Positions 1 to 11,845 of a stretch of DNA of 64,000 nucleotides are shown piece by piece. Position 1 is the stretch's first letter. Each line of letters begins with the position of its first letter. This DNA is from Centroberyx gerrardi (Eukaryota; Chordata; Actinopteri; Beryciformes; Berycidae). Below the pieces are notes generated by a model. The model worked only from the letters and a program-made list of their open reading frames with translations, ran no database searches and was not told the origin of the DNA. A program made the position numbers and the translations under genes. The stretch is taken from assembly GCF_048128805.1 (NCBI RefSeq), contig NC_136013.1, positions 3,700,043-3,764,042 of the forward strand, given 5' to 3'.

Positions 1-61
1 GAAGCTCAGCAGCGCCGCCGCCGCCGCTCAGGCTGGACCCGGAACTGCACTGCATGCTCCG

Positions 62-141
<80 letters not shown>

Positions 142-580
142 TCAGTACAAACTAGTCGCTGTTATTGTGTGATCGGTCTTAAAGCGAAGCGGCTCCAGCA
201 AGACACCCGGAGAGCTGCAGCGGGGGTTTCGGTGCAGATGAGCCCGTCGACCATTTCATTTCCCGGAGTTCAGCTCGACCTCCTCGGCTCCACACCACCG
301 ACATCTTGGCTGTGTTTTTTTTTTTTTTTTTCTTCTTCACACAGAGACCCCAACTCTCCAAATCTCCCAAATCTTTCCTCCCGGGAGCGGATCCTGCAGC
401 TTTACTGAGGCATCAACAGTTTGAGCGTCAGATCTGGTGAGTGAAGAAGCATTTCCATTAAAAACCCACTGTGCACAAATACAATGCAGAGCAGAGATGT
501 GGACACAAAGCTGAGCTGATCTACAGAAAGTTGCATCCATTCCTCCACAGATTGATTTCTTCTCCCTCTGAAGCGGAATA
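1..580 (+). promoter_or_regulatory. asmt: asmt 5' flank and leader with a probable 5'UTR intron
   Basis: This stretch lies upstream of the asmt start codon. A good donor at 436/437 (CTG then GTGAGTG) and an acceptor at 549-550 (TCCTCCACAG) would remove a 114-base intron, leaving a leader exon that resumes at 551 and reaches the ATG at 581. A long (GT)n tract occupies 68-140 and a T-run about 316-331. I see no clear TATA box, so the transcription start is not placed. Confidence 0.45.
68..140. repeat. (GT)n microsatellite
   Basis: An essentially uninterrupted dinucleotide run of about 36 units lies in the 5' flank of asmt. The valine/cysteine-rich open frame over it is a translation of the repeat, not a gene. 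Confidence 0.97.
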
Positions 581-3500
581 ATGGCAGAGCATCTTTCCCA
601 GAGCGAGCTGGACTACCCGTTCAAACTGCTGGAGTATTTCAACGGCTTCAGGGTGTCAAAGGTCACAATTATTTACTTAAAACTCATTTAATTAACATGT
701 CAGATAAGTAGGGATGGGACCGATCTGCTTCTCTCACGATACGATGCGGGTTCACGATTCGATACAACCACGATAAATAAAAGTTCAATGATAAAAAAGA
801 CTGACTGTGCAGAATTATGTTTATTTCTGAGTCAATGGCATCTTGCTAGAATGTAAACAACAATTTAAAAATGTCATTACAAAGTATAAATAATATAATT
901 TGGATGGAGAGCTTGTGAAACTGTGATGGGCAAGCTGTCTAATTTGTAATTACTACAGCAGAATAAAATGTAGTTAATATCGCGATTTATTTTTTTTTAG
1001 TGTCACATTTTTGTATTGTGATATATTGAATTTCAATATATTGTCCCATCCCTACAATCAGTACAGCCTCCTTTCTGTCCAGCAGTCCAGAGATGCTGAT
1101 TTGCGTACTTTTCCCTACAGGTGATATTTTCGGCCTGTGAGCTGGGAGTGTTTGACCTCCTGCTGAAGTCCCAGAAGCCCCTGAGCGCGGAGTGTGTGGC
1201 GGGGGAGCTGGGCGCCAGCGTGGACGGGATGGAGAGGCTGCTGGACGTCCTGGTGGGCATCGAGATCCTGGAGGTGGAGACGATCGACGGGACAGGTGAA
1301 GTCCAGGACACATGTTAAACTTAAACTACCTAACAGGTCTGAGTGGAAAGCCAGATCTGACAACAACCAGGCAACGATATTCAGGCTGACGAGAAGGGCC
1401 GGGCAATAATTCAATATTATCATTTATTGTCTTTCAGTTGAATCATATCATGATGAAATGACGATATTGAGTTATTGTTGTGATGCAGGATTCTGTTGTC
1501 TAAATGAATGATAAAAAAGCAAATACTAATTAAAATCGATCACAAAATGAGATCTGAAACAAATTAGGGAATATTATATGAAAATTAGTTTTATTGTACT
1601 TTATATCACCATGCAGTTCAGTGCAATGAATATCAATTTGATTATTTAACGTGATTTTGCATGTTAGCCAATATTATTCTATATTGATATTGAAATAATG
1701 TCCTTTGGTTCTTCTATTCTATTCTGTTCTGTTCTATTATTAACATATACAGTATATACTGTATATATACAGTATATATTAATAATATCATCTGTGACAA
1801 GTGTGATGGTATTTACTAGTGAAGAGCCACACACAGATGAGCAGACTCACCTATTTCCAGGAATCAATTTGAGAAAGAATGAGAATAGGTGACATCGCCC
1901 TTTATCAGTACAAATTATAAAAATCTCTCCTTATTGTTTAGTGGAGTATGTATTGTGAAAACAAAATGGAGGACGGTGCTTTGCCTCCCTGTAATCCCTC
2001 CTGTTACATTTGAACAAACCGCCTGATGTGTCTTTCCCTCTGATTGATAAATTCTGCACCTTTGACTTGGTGTCACAGTGTTACGGCCACCTCAGCTGCA
2101 GCTGCAGCTACAGGAAACACATCATTTACATGAAGTAATCTCATGGGGTTTGCTCATTACTTTAGCAGAACCAAACTGAAGCAAATGGGAGTGACTGGAC
2201 GGGGAATACAGGGAGAGAGTCTGCAGATACAGCGGCTGCAGACTGAGAGAAGCAACGAATACTGCTGCATGAAATTACTACTGAATTATTATTGTCAATA
2301 GTCAGTGATAGGGAGGAGGAACTGCGTGTTTCTTGCATTGTAATTGAGTTCCAGTGCTTTGTAATCAGAAATTATCGAATGCATCCCATTTTACTTTTTG
2401 TGTATTTAGCTGATGCTTCTGCTCTGGGGGACTTAAAGGGGAAATGATTGCCAGTAGAATAAGCTTACATTCTTATATCAAATTTAAGTAACTAATAGTA
2501 AGCAGTGCAGGGATGATATATATATAAAATCCATAGAATAAATGTGACTCTAGAAAAATCGAGCAGCTAAAGGAGCTTTCAGGGGAAAGCGTGAGAGGAA
2601 ACACATTCATCTGTTTGCCATTCCTGTTCCTAAATTTGAACAAATTGCTTGCTGAAGCTAATATCCTGGAGGCTATTTTTGTTACATGCTGCAACATTTG
2701 TGTCTTCATGTGTCGCTGCTGCTGACATATCTCCAGTCATTTACAGTGAATGTGTTGTGCTGTAGCAGCTGTCTACAGCAGCACCGACGTGGCGAACCTT
2801 TACCTGGCCAAAGGCAGCGCCAAGTCTCTCCACGACATGATCATCTACCAGTCCCAGACCATCTACCCGCTGTGGAACAACATGGTGGACGCTGTGAGGT
2901 TTGTGCTTTCAAATGGGAAACCAAAAGAGGAAGAGAAGCACGGATGTTTTCCATCGCGCTGGATCTGATGTAACCGTCCTCTGTCCTGTTGAACGAGGCT
3001 GAGCAGCAGCATAGAAACCTGTTAGAGGAAGAGTGAGAGTGGGTTTGTGTTGGGGTTATGAAGCGGTCGCCAACCATTATAGATGTGTGGTTGAATTATC
3101 CCACAACACCTCCAGGAGGCTGCACAGTAAACTCTGGAGTCCCAAAATATATAGGCTTATACTTAGCTCACACCGAATCATTTCTTAGCAGATTGTAGTT
3201 TTAGTTCTACAAACATTTCTCAGAGGCAGAGCTGCTCTGGAGGCAGAAGTAATCTGATTGGTTGAGTTAAACCTCAGTGGGAGGAGCCAAAGAAACAGTT
3301 TTTCTGGCAAAGTAACATTAGACTGAAGCTCAGTGAAAAAGACAAGAGGTAAGAGAGGAGGAAGCTAATATTATGAAGCCTAGCACTCTGCTACTAACTG
3401 AAAAAATACAATCTATCCATACTAAGTTATCTAGGTTAGCTAGTTAGCTGGCTGACCTTCAAGTTCAAACTAGCCATACTAGCCTATAGCTATCTAGGTA

Positions 3501-6465
3501 AGCTAGTTAGCTAGCTGCTGACCTTCAACATCATGAATGTCATGGTCTGAATGAATGAAAAAAATAAGTCATTGCCATTTATGTTTTTATTTATATTCCT
3601 TCTTTGCCATTCATGTTTGCCAGTTAACTTCTGCTACTAAAAACTGTTTCTTTGGCTCCGCCCACTGAGGTTTAACTCAACCAATGAGATTATTTCTGTC
3701 TCCAGAGCTTCCGGGAAATGTTTGAATAGCTAAAACTATGAATTAGCATCATATCCATCAGTTCAGACAGTAGCTGACTGTCATTTTCCACAACACAGGG
3801 AGGGGAAGAATCAAAATGAAAAGACCTTTGGCCTTCCAGCTGAGGACATTTTCCAAGCTATTTACAGGTCGGTGTTGATTCTGTTGTTTCAGACACACGA
3901 TTATATACTTTTATTATTCAGCTGGACTACAATGTGTGAGTTTTCTGATGAACTATGCCCCTCAGATCGGAGGAGGAGATGCTGAAGTTCATGGGTCTGA
4001 TGAACTCGTCCTGGGTCCTGGACGGACACGACGTCGTGACGGCGTTCAACCTCTCCTGCTTCAACTCCATCGTGGATCTGGGAGGTAAAGGCCGACCGGA
4101 GCTGCTGGCAGGACGACTCACAGGAGCCACTTAGTGTCGAGTCACATCGTGTTCGCCTGGGATCACACTTCATCTGTAACGCAGTGATGCTGCTGCAAAA
4201 TATGTGCCGTTCTACACAAGGAAACCAGTGTTTGAGAAGTATTTATATGAAATTGATCAGGCATGGTGATTGATTATAGAATTACAACATCAGTTCTCTT
4301 TGGAACTTTGATTCAATTTGATTTCATAGTGAAAAATTCACAGACAGCAAGTTAAAAAACAAATCTTTTTTTTTTTATTTTACTTGCCAACACATTAAAC
4401 ATAGCACAGCACAAAAAATGATAAAAGTAGTATATAAAAAAATTAATTAGACATTTAGGGAATATGTCTCTTTTAGTAGTATAAAACGAAAGCAGGATAT
4501 AAGTGTAAGATGTATGTAAAAATTAATAATATAAATATAGGAGATAGACTTTTCTATACAGTGTTTACATGGTTCTCTGTTGGATCCTGACTGACTGCAC
4601 TGGGAGTCTGTAATAGAAAAAAGAATAAACTGAAATATCTACAGATTATTAGAATATTACGCTGGGTTCAGAGTGTTTTGAACACTGCAAGGAAAAAAAG
4701 AAAAGAGAAAAAAGCTGCATGGTTGAGTTGGAGTGGTATAAACAGAGTGTAATAGATATAAATATATAGCTAGTGTGGAGTTGAATGTATATATGAATTG
4801 ACTATATAATTGCAGGTGCATTGTGCTGCACAACATTCATTTCAGTTTCCACATGCATTATGAATGCGTGAGTAGAACAGATGCAGCAGCTGCGTCGCAA
4901 CACAGTTCATCTGCAGCAGAAATGGGTTTTCTCATTTGAAATAAATACATTTCCATCAGACAGTAACACATTCAACACATTCAATGGGCTCCGGGGGTTC
5001 AGGCGGTGACACTGCTGGCAATTTTTGGCAAATAAAGTGAGACACAGGGTAGGGCTGAACAATTAATCGAAATTTTATCGAAATCGCAATATGGCCTACT
5101 GCAATTTTCAAAACGCAGGAGGCGCAATATTTGTTAAAGGCGAAATGTGTGTCAAAATACCATTTTAAATGAAATATTGTCGTGCTGCAGAGATGTCCTG
5201 GCCTACACATCATATTCTACAGACTTAAGAAAACATCTTTGTTTGGTACAGATCCCCGCAAAAATCACACCATAATCATTTTAATACGTTTTTCAATGAA
5301 AATGAGAATAATGATGTAAAAATGATCATTCCCTCTAATATCGCAAATCATATCGCAATTGCAATATCAGTCAAAATAATCGCAATTAGATATTTTTTCA
5401 AAATCGTTCAGCCCTAACACAGGGTCAAAAATCGACTGAATTTCAAGATGTTTCTGTGCAATAAATGCGATGATGCTTTCTCCACTGTTACCCATCTGAC
5501 TCTTTCCAAAAAGTTGCCCCGTCTGTCACTGCCCCTTGTGTTATCTGATGCTACATAAAGTGTGTATCTGTTGCAGTTGATGTGCTGATCTGATCCTGTC
5601 TGAGTGACTGTGTGTTTGTGTGTTTCCCAGGATGCTCTGGGGCTCTGGCCCGGGAGATGGCGAAGGCGTACCCGTCCTCCTCCGTCACCGTGTTCGACCT
5701 TCCTCAAGTGGTGGAGACGGCTCAGAAGCATTTCTCTGAAGACGACGATACTATTGGATTTCAGGCTGGTGAGTGTTTCACTGTCACTAAAAAAAACAGA
5801 AAAATTCTCTCAGATCATGTTTTACAGAAAATGTTCTGTAAGTTTAATACATCAAATTATTGTACAATATCTGCTTCATGACAAACCACTTTCATTTTAC
5901 TGAAATGCAATTCATTTTTTGAGTTTTGGTGTTCTGAAATCCAAAAATGTCAGGTTGTGTAACTGTAAATATGCATGAAGAGAAGAAAACTGCAATAAAA
6001 ATGTTAATTTACTCATTAATATGTATTTTAGACGATACAACGATGATTATTTTTTATGTTTTCAGTAGTGGTGACTACAGTGAAAGTGTATTATTTAAAA
6101 TCTTTACATGGTTGCACCACTTGACATTTCTTTTTTGAAAATGAATGAATGAATGAATGCCATCTTAAAAGCTATAAAACAAATATGTACACACAGAATG
6201 TATTCTTATGGACTTCAAATTGCATTTTAAATCCATTTCAGTGTTTGTTTTTTTTTCTGGTCATTTTTCTTTGTAACCCTTATTTGTCATTATTTATACT
6301 TGATGTTTTCCATGCAGGAGATTTCTTTAGTGGTGAAATCCCTCCTGCTGACCTGTACGTTCTGGCAAGAATCATCCATGACTGGAATGAAGAGAAGTGC
6401 CTGAAACTGCTGAAGAAGATCTATGACAGCTGCCAACCAGGTGAGTTTATGTGTATATATATACA

Positions 6466-6506
<41 letters not shown>

Positions 6507-6879
6507 TTCACATCTCGTATTCGACGTTTGACATTCACATTCCAATTCCAACTCCAGGAATTGAATTAGAATTGACCATACAGTCTCAATTCAGTTCATG
6601 AATGGCCCCAACCCTGATATTCAACATTCAGTACTCTGTGTGTGTGTGTGTGTGTGTGTCCTGGCAGGCGGAGGCGTCCTGCTGGTGGAGGCCCTGCTGT
6701 TTGAGAACAGGCGGGGTCCGGTCCTGGCTCAGATCTTCTCCCTCAACATGCTGGTGCAGACGGAGGGCCGGGAGCAGCCGGCCTCGCAGTACTGCAGCCT
6801 GCTCACCAGGGCCGGCTTCACCGGCGTCCAGGTCTGTCGCACCGGCAAGTCCTACGACGCCATCCTGGCCGTCAGATGA
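581..6879 (+). CDS. asmt: Acetylserotonin O-methyltransferase (complete, 8 coding exons)
   Basis: This enzyme transfers a methyl group from S-adenosylmethionine to N-acetylserotonin to make melatonin, in the cytosol. Coding exons: 581-661, 1121-1295, 2769-2898, 3799-3867, 3966-4084, 5631-5768, 6318-6440, 6668-6879. They total 1,047 nt (348 aa plus TGA; human ASMT is 345 aa) and phases match at every junction. The N-terminal half, with VIFSACELGVFDLL, is the dimerisation domain. The SAM-binding glycine motif DLGGCSGALARE is near residue 188, followed by VTVFDLPQVV. RIIHDW at 255-260 holds the expected catalytic His258-Asp259 pair, and SLNMLVQTEG carries the conserved Glu. The C-terminus SYDAILAVR matches the family end. 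The 69-nt exon 4 is easily missed but restores REGKNQNEKTFGLPAEDIF. ATG 581 starts directly in the family N-terminus. Teleosts can carry more than one asmt paralogue and I cannot say which this is. Confidence 0.93.
709..1054. mobile_element. hAT-like MITE in asmt intron 1
   Basis: The element begins TAGGGATGGGACCGAT and ends with the reverse complement of TAGGGATGGGACAAT, giving terminal inverted repeats of about 15 bp. The interior is AT-rich with no coding potential. The flanking 8-mers (cagataag and caatcagt) do not match, so the target-site duplication is decayed or the ends are slightly misplaced. Confidence 0.7.
3196..3738. mobile_element. Long-terminal-inverted-repeat (foldback-type) element in asmt intron 3
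   Basis: Two diverged arms of roughly 100 bp, at about 3196-3305 and 3639-3738, are reverse complements. Shared stretches include GTTGAGTTAAACCTCAGTGG and CCAAAGAAACAGTTTTT. The centre holds short direct repeats around CTAGTTAGCTAGCTG. No open reading frame is present. The family is not identified. Confidence 0.7.
5050..5416 (+). mobile_element. hAT-like MITE, copy 1 (367 bp, intact TSD)
   Basis: The terminal inverted repeats read TAGGGCTGAACAATT at the left and, on the other strand, TAGGGCTGAACGATT at the right. A perfect 8-bp target-site duplication, ACACAGGG, flanks it at 5042-5049 and 5417-5424. An 8-bp duplication is the hAT hallmark. No transposase is encoded. It sits in asmt intron 5. 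The same element recurs inverted at 18108-18474. Confidence 0.93.
6469..6502. repeat. (TG)n tract near the donor of asmt intron 7
   Basis: About 17 TG units begin some 28 bases inside the 227-bp intron 7 of asmt. A second TG tract lies at the other end of the same intron. Confidence 0.95.
6636..6659. repeat. (TG)n tract abutting the acceptor of asmt exon 8
   Basis: About 12 TG units end 8 bases before the last coding exon and take the place of a polypyrimidine tract; the acceptor reads GTCCTGGCAG. Confidence 0.95.
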
Positions 6880-7079
6880 GCTCCGGCCCGGGACGGGGGC
6901 AGCGAGCGGGACGTTGATCGGAAAGGTTCCTCTGCGGGTCTGGAGAAGTAAGAAGTGAATTTCCTTGAAACGTTTTGGAATTGGACGAAAGCCGTGGAAA
7001 ACTATTGGAAAAAACTGTTGTTCGGTCCCGATACACGTGAATATACATTAGTCGTAAACCCCGGTGTTGTTTTGGATGT

Positions 7080-7640
7080 TGTGATTCGGGTTTGACGGAT
7101 AGAGGTTTTTCAAGGCCGATACTGATACAGATAGTTTGTGGACTGAGGTTGCTGATAGCTGATATTTTTGATATTCAGTACCTTTAAATGTCACCATTTT
7201 CATGCCAAAAAACCCCCCAAAAAGTATTCAGTTTTTCCCCTAGAATTGTATTCTTGTCATGGTGAAAAAGCCTCTGAAACAGCATTAAGACCAACATGGG
7301 ACACTAAAACTCTCCATTGAAACCCAGTATAATACACTACTACTATTATTATTATTACTACTACTAATAATGGCAATAATAGTAATTAGAATGATATTGT
7401 TATTATAATAACATATTTGTGCATAGTTGTGTGGAATCTGATCAAAATGTCAGGTTAAGGGCTTCCCATAGACGACCAGTGCAGTGTAGTATTGATCAAT
7501 TACGTAATAAATATGTAATCAAACTGCATCATTTCCATCATACTGGAGGTGGACGACGACACTGACTGGCTGATATCTGATGTTTAATACAATGCCAATA
7601 TCGGGCCGATATATTGGCAAACTGATATATCTAACTGTGA
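7080..7640 (+). mobile_element. Dispersed repeat, copy A (non-autonomous DNA element)
   Basis: Text here is shared in the same orientation with 48850-49335, for example AAAAGCCTCTGAAACAGCAT and a CCCGATATAT-type motif near the right end. The recurrent CGATAT motifs and CTAAC-type end suggest an old hAT-like element. No reading frame is intact. Confidence 0.65.
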
Positions 7641-7781
7641 TCTGTAGTTAAGAAGAAAGATCTCTAAGCCACGATGAGGAGAAATGATACTGAGCTCCAA
7701 CCAAAGTCTTGAAATGCTGCCAAGAAAAAAAAAAAGCATGGAAGTTTTAAACAGAGTTTGGTTCTGAAACCCAAACCCCTG

Positions 7782-7795
7782 CGTGTGTGTGTGTG

Positions 7796-7836
<41 letters not shown>
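7782..7836. repeat. (GT)n microsatellite
   Basis: Two near-pure GT runs separated by one GC. It lies within the presumed asmt 3'UTR. Confidence 0.95.
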
Positions 7837-7839
<3 letters not shown>

Positions 7840-7986
7840 CCTTCGACCTGCCACTGTTTTCATCCTGTGTGTCTGCAACAATGTGGCTGCCAATTAGGCA
7901 CTTAAGTAACTGACTGACTCACTATCTGACTGCATTAATAGTGTTTATGTCCTTTGTATGCTTGTATTTATGTGGACATAAATAAA

Positions 7987-9889
7987 TCTTTCATGTGTGT
8001 GTGTGTGTGTGTGTTGTGATGCTCTGTCTGGTGCTTCAGGAGTCTGACTTGCATGACTGTGTTCCCAGCCTCCGTCCCTCTGACAAGCTCCGCCCCCCTC
8101 AGTGTTCACACATCACAGTCTGCAGGCTCCATCCTTCATGACAAGCCTCCATTTTCCTCCTCTCTTCTTCCTCTATTTCTATTGAACTGACCTCGTTTCC
8201 CGCGTTGTTTTATTTTCTTGGCCTGTTTACTACATAATCTTCTTCTAGTCACAGTTTTGAGGTTAGTTAAAGGAAAACATCCACCCTGAAACACTTGTTA
8301 AAAAGCAGTTATTGGTGATGTACTTTGCATTTCTGGGTCCATTTTGTGGTTTGGTGTGTTTTTCTTCTTCGTGGATAACTGGTTCAGCGATGTAAAACAT
8401 CAGCGGTAAACGTCAGGTTTTGGTTTCAGTCCCTCAGAATCAAAGAGCGAGGGCTTCTTTCTAGAGCCGCCATTTTGCACCGAGAGACGTTCAACAATCA
8501 CACAGGGAGAAATCCATCGTAGAAGAGGAGAGAGACTGATTTCTCCACCCACAGGAGCAGGAGAGAGACCAGAATGCACTGCAGCAGAGAGACAGGTTGG
8601 GGTTTGGAGTTAAGAGACGCGACTCTCGCTTTTTCTCAACTGGAAACTCTCTCTCTCTTGCTCTTACTGTGCTATCACTATCTCTCTCTGTCCACCTACA
8701 TCTACTGAATGCAACAAGTTCAGGCCCCTGTTCTCTGGGGGGTTGTCCAAAGGCATTCTGGGAAATGTAGGAAACCACTAAATGAAGTAGAAATAGACGA
8801 GGCAGGTTGAGGGAAAGCGGGTTCACCAGAAAAGTAAATGACAGCACTTCATCACAAAATAACTCCTGGAATGAACTGAACATCACAGACTGATGATATA
8901 AAACAGTGTGAGAGGATCTGAGTGGATTTTTCCTTTATTTTTAGGAGTATATTCTTTATTCTGACTGCATGTGTGTCTTTGATGAGGTGTGAATGCCAAA
9001 CATCAAGATATGTGATAAACAAATACAAAAACTGTTATTTATGAATCAGCGTATGTGTGATAGCCTTGTTTTGTGTGTTTTGAACATTCCTCTAGGTTTT
9101 GTCAGCAGCATGCATCCAACCACCATCTACTTCTCTGAATAAAGTTTATTTTTTATTTTGTTCTTATTAACGCTATGCAAATGTAAACATGCTAAGCTTG
9201 GTGTACTGTGTTTTGTTACTGTAGCTGTTTTGTACTATTGTTGTTTTTAATTTTGTATTAAATGGCAATTTATCCAAACTGACTGCTGAAATGATTAACA
9301 TTGAATTCATATGAGTGATTATAATAAATCAAACTTTATTTATATAGAACCTTTCGTACAAGACTGCAATATAAAGTGCTTAAGATAAGATAGACACAAC
9401 ACAATAATGAAAATCAGAATAATATATTAATAGTAATAATAAAAGTAATTTAAAAAATCTTATAAATAATAATAATAATAATAAAATAAAGATAATAAAA
9501 ATGGAATAAAATAAGATGGAATAAAATAGCTAAAAATGAAATAAAATGTAATGCATAAAGTTGGGAGCATAGTGAAACTGAAACTGAAAACTATTGACTG
9601 ACATTTAAATGCATTATTGGTTTATTACAGGAAATCCCTTTACTATTAGGCCTATAATATTTTTTATGGCATTTCCTTCCTCATATTTCTAACAAGTGTT
9701 AGAACTTGGTGTTCTGCCCCTTTAAATACATTAAGCCTGTGTGTATTTGCCAAAAAAGGAGGGGATGGTCAGCGGGACAGGCGCGTCATGCTCACTTTGG
9801 AAAGAATAGTTTTTACAGTTTGTTGACACTCAAAGAAGACAACGTACTGTATGTTGTAGTGTGACACTGGAACCACAGTGCTGCATGTT
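7987..9889. other. Intergenic region between asmt and jade1
   Basis: No supported gene. The sequence near 9330-9400 resembles the tail of fish retroposons (ACTTTATTTATATAGAAC, then AAAGTGCTTAAG) and is followed by an A/T-rich AATAAT run. A minus-strand open frame at 8491-8886 has no recognisable domain and is rejected. Confidence 0.6.
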
Positions 9890-10320
9890 TTCCTTTATTA
9901 TTTTCCATCTCGGATCATCGGTGACTGAGGCTGCGAGGCGGCGGGGTTCGTGCTGCTCTCTAGCGGCGGCAGGCGGCGCTGCAGTCCGGCAGGGAAACCT
10001 CCCAGCTCCGCTCCGCCGCTCCGCCGCTCCGCCGCTGTGTTTGTGTATGTGGAATGCGGGTCGAACGGAACTCACGGCAAACTGCGCTACACATCAAATT
10101 CAAACACCAGCTCGCATCGGCCTGACGTGCTCTGTATGTACTGTCCAATTTATTTTCAACTCTACACGGATTTCAATCATATGCATATCTTCAACAGTGT
10201 TCTTATCAGGCTATTTGAACGAGTTTATTCCTAGTATGGTCGCACTAGCAGTCCGCTAGGAAAACGCGACATCGTCATTTAAAATGGCGCCAAAGATTAA
10301 CCTCAACCAGTGGATCACTG
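9890..10320 (+). promoter_or_regulatory. jade1: jade1 promoter and untranslated first exon (inferred), carrying a uORF start
   Basis: This is a local GC-rich patch with tandem CGCTCCGC units near 10010-10035, in AT-rich surroundings. A donor at 10320/10321 (ACTG then GTAAAT) can join the acceptor at 11810-11811, whose exon carries the jade1 ATG. An upstream ATG in good context (AAAATGGCG) at 10284 opens a short frame, MAPKINLNQWIT, that stays open to the donor. After splicing it would read seven more codons and stop at 11832-11834, 11 bases before the main ATG. The first-exon call rests on splice consensus and position only. Confidence 0.45.
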
Positions 10321-11845
10321 GTAAATCTGTCACACCGCCCAGCTAGCAACACGGGTAGCATAACAACATTCTTGTATTAACAGCTTTCATTCATAGGTTA
10401 GTTTTGAATCCAGATAGTGTGGATCCATTATTGACCCCTAACCTTTGACGAATAACTGCTGGTGACTTTGTGAGGTGTAATAAACGGCACCTTAGTGGCT
10501 AACGTTATGATAGCAAGCCTAAGATAATAACTAACCTAGCTTCCAGCTAACAAGCTAACAGGCTAGCTGACTTTGCGAACCTCCAACGTCAGCTAAATTC
10601 AAGGTTCAGACTATTTGCTGGAAGAATTGGCTAATGAAGCTAACGCTAGTTGTAAACACATGCATAGGCTCTTCTGACAGTAACAGGTTTCTGACGGACC
10701 AATTTGGCCAAATGGCTGTTATACCAAGCTAACCAGCCTAGCCGAGTGTTTTGAAATGAACGCTTTTTTAATCATAAACAACACATTTCCAGCGCCGGTG
10801 TGGGTGGGCCTAAGTATTGCATAACGTTAGTGGAAGATTGGTTATCTGGAATTAGCCATCTAGAATATGCAATGTAATTACTAGTAAATCGTACATGCTT
10901 TAATCGAGAAGAAAATTGCTATGCAAATTGAGAAAATCGCACAATGTGATCTTGCACGTGTTAGCATGTTGCCATGGTAAGAGCAGCTGTTTGGGTCAGC
11001 TAACGTTAGCAGTTAGTTAGCCGACACAGACGGTTTTGACTCTGTCTATTTGCTGGAGGAAGGGACGTCAAACCATGGCGTGGCTAACTGTTAGCCTAGC
11101 TTGCTAGGTTGTCTGTTTTCCCTGTGCTGACAGCAGACTCTTTGATATTTCCACCTGTTGGGAGTTCAAAGTCTTTGCTCATGAGCACGGCAGAAGTGTT
11201 TGCAAGCAGCAGGCTGAGGTCTTGTCACTGTGAGGCGGTGTTTCCTCGTTAGTGTGCATGTGGCAACTTGCTGTTGTCAACACAGTCTGTAGTGCAACAC
11301 CTCTGTAATACTGCTGTGCTGTCAGATGAGACAGGAACAGGTGTAAACACTGTGCACCAGGTTATATACCAGGCCCAGATTCCCACCAGTCTGTGTCCTG
11401 GAGCTGCGGGATTATGACTAAAATGATAATCCTGATTATTTTGCTAGAAATTGGGATCACAATTTTTAATCATGAGTGTTAGTCTTGATGATTTTAGGAA
11501 CAAATTCATCCACATTTGGCATCTTATATCAACATCTTGACTGTTTTCAGCAACAGTGTAAGTGCATTCTAAATTAACACGGATACAGCAGGTTTGTGCA
11601 GCACTAGTGTGTCCTGTAAGCTGTCATGTAAGCTCAGTCAACAGTATGCCAGATATTAATTAGACACAACTCCTGTTCCTGCCATCACCAGTGCTCTTTA
11701 AGTATTTAAGTCACGCTCCTTATCTGCTTTCCACGCACCACGTTTTCGCTGATACAACTGCCATTTTGCAGCTTCTTCCTTGTGTAACTCCGTCCTCTCT
11801 GCTCTGTGTAGTATCCCCACACCGGAGCTCCTGAGTCAGACGACT

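Larger units (their letters stand above)
6880..7986 (+). other. asmt: Probable asmt 3'UTR ending at an AATAAA signal
   Basis: No coding sequence follows the stop codon. An AATAAA hexamer lies at 7981-7986, after a (GT)n tract at 7782-7836, and is followed by another (GT)n run near 7995-8014. It is the first obvious poly(A) signal in a suitable context, but an upstream non-canonical signal is possible. Part of this interval is a dispersed repeat (7080-7640). Confidence 0.45.

Noticed and set aside
61-408. Plus-strand frame rich in Cys-Val in the asmt 5' flank
   Set aside because: It reads through a (GT)n microsatellite and has no family resemblance.
8491-8886. Minus-strand frame of 131 residues between asmt and jade1
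   Set aside because: No domain, unusual composition and no splice or promoter support.
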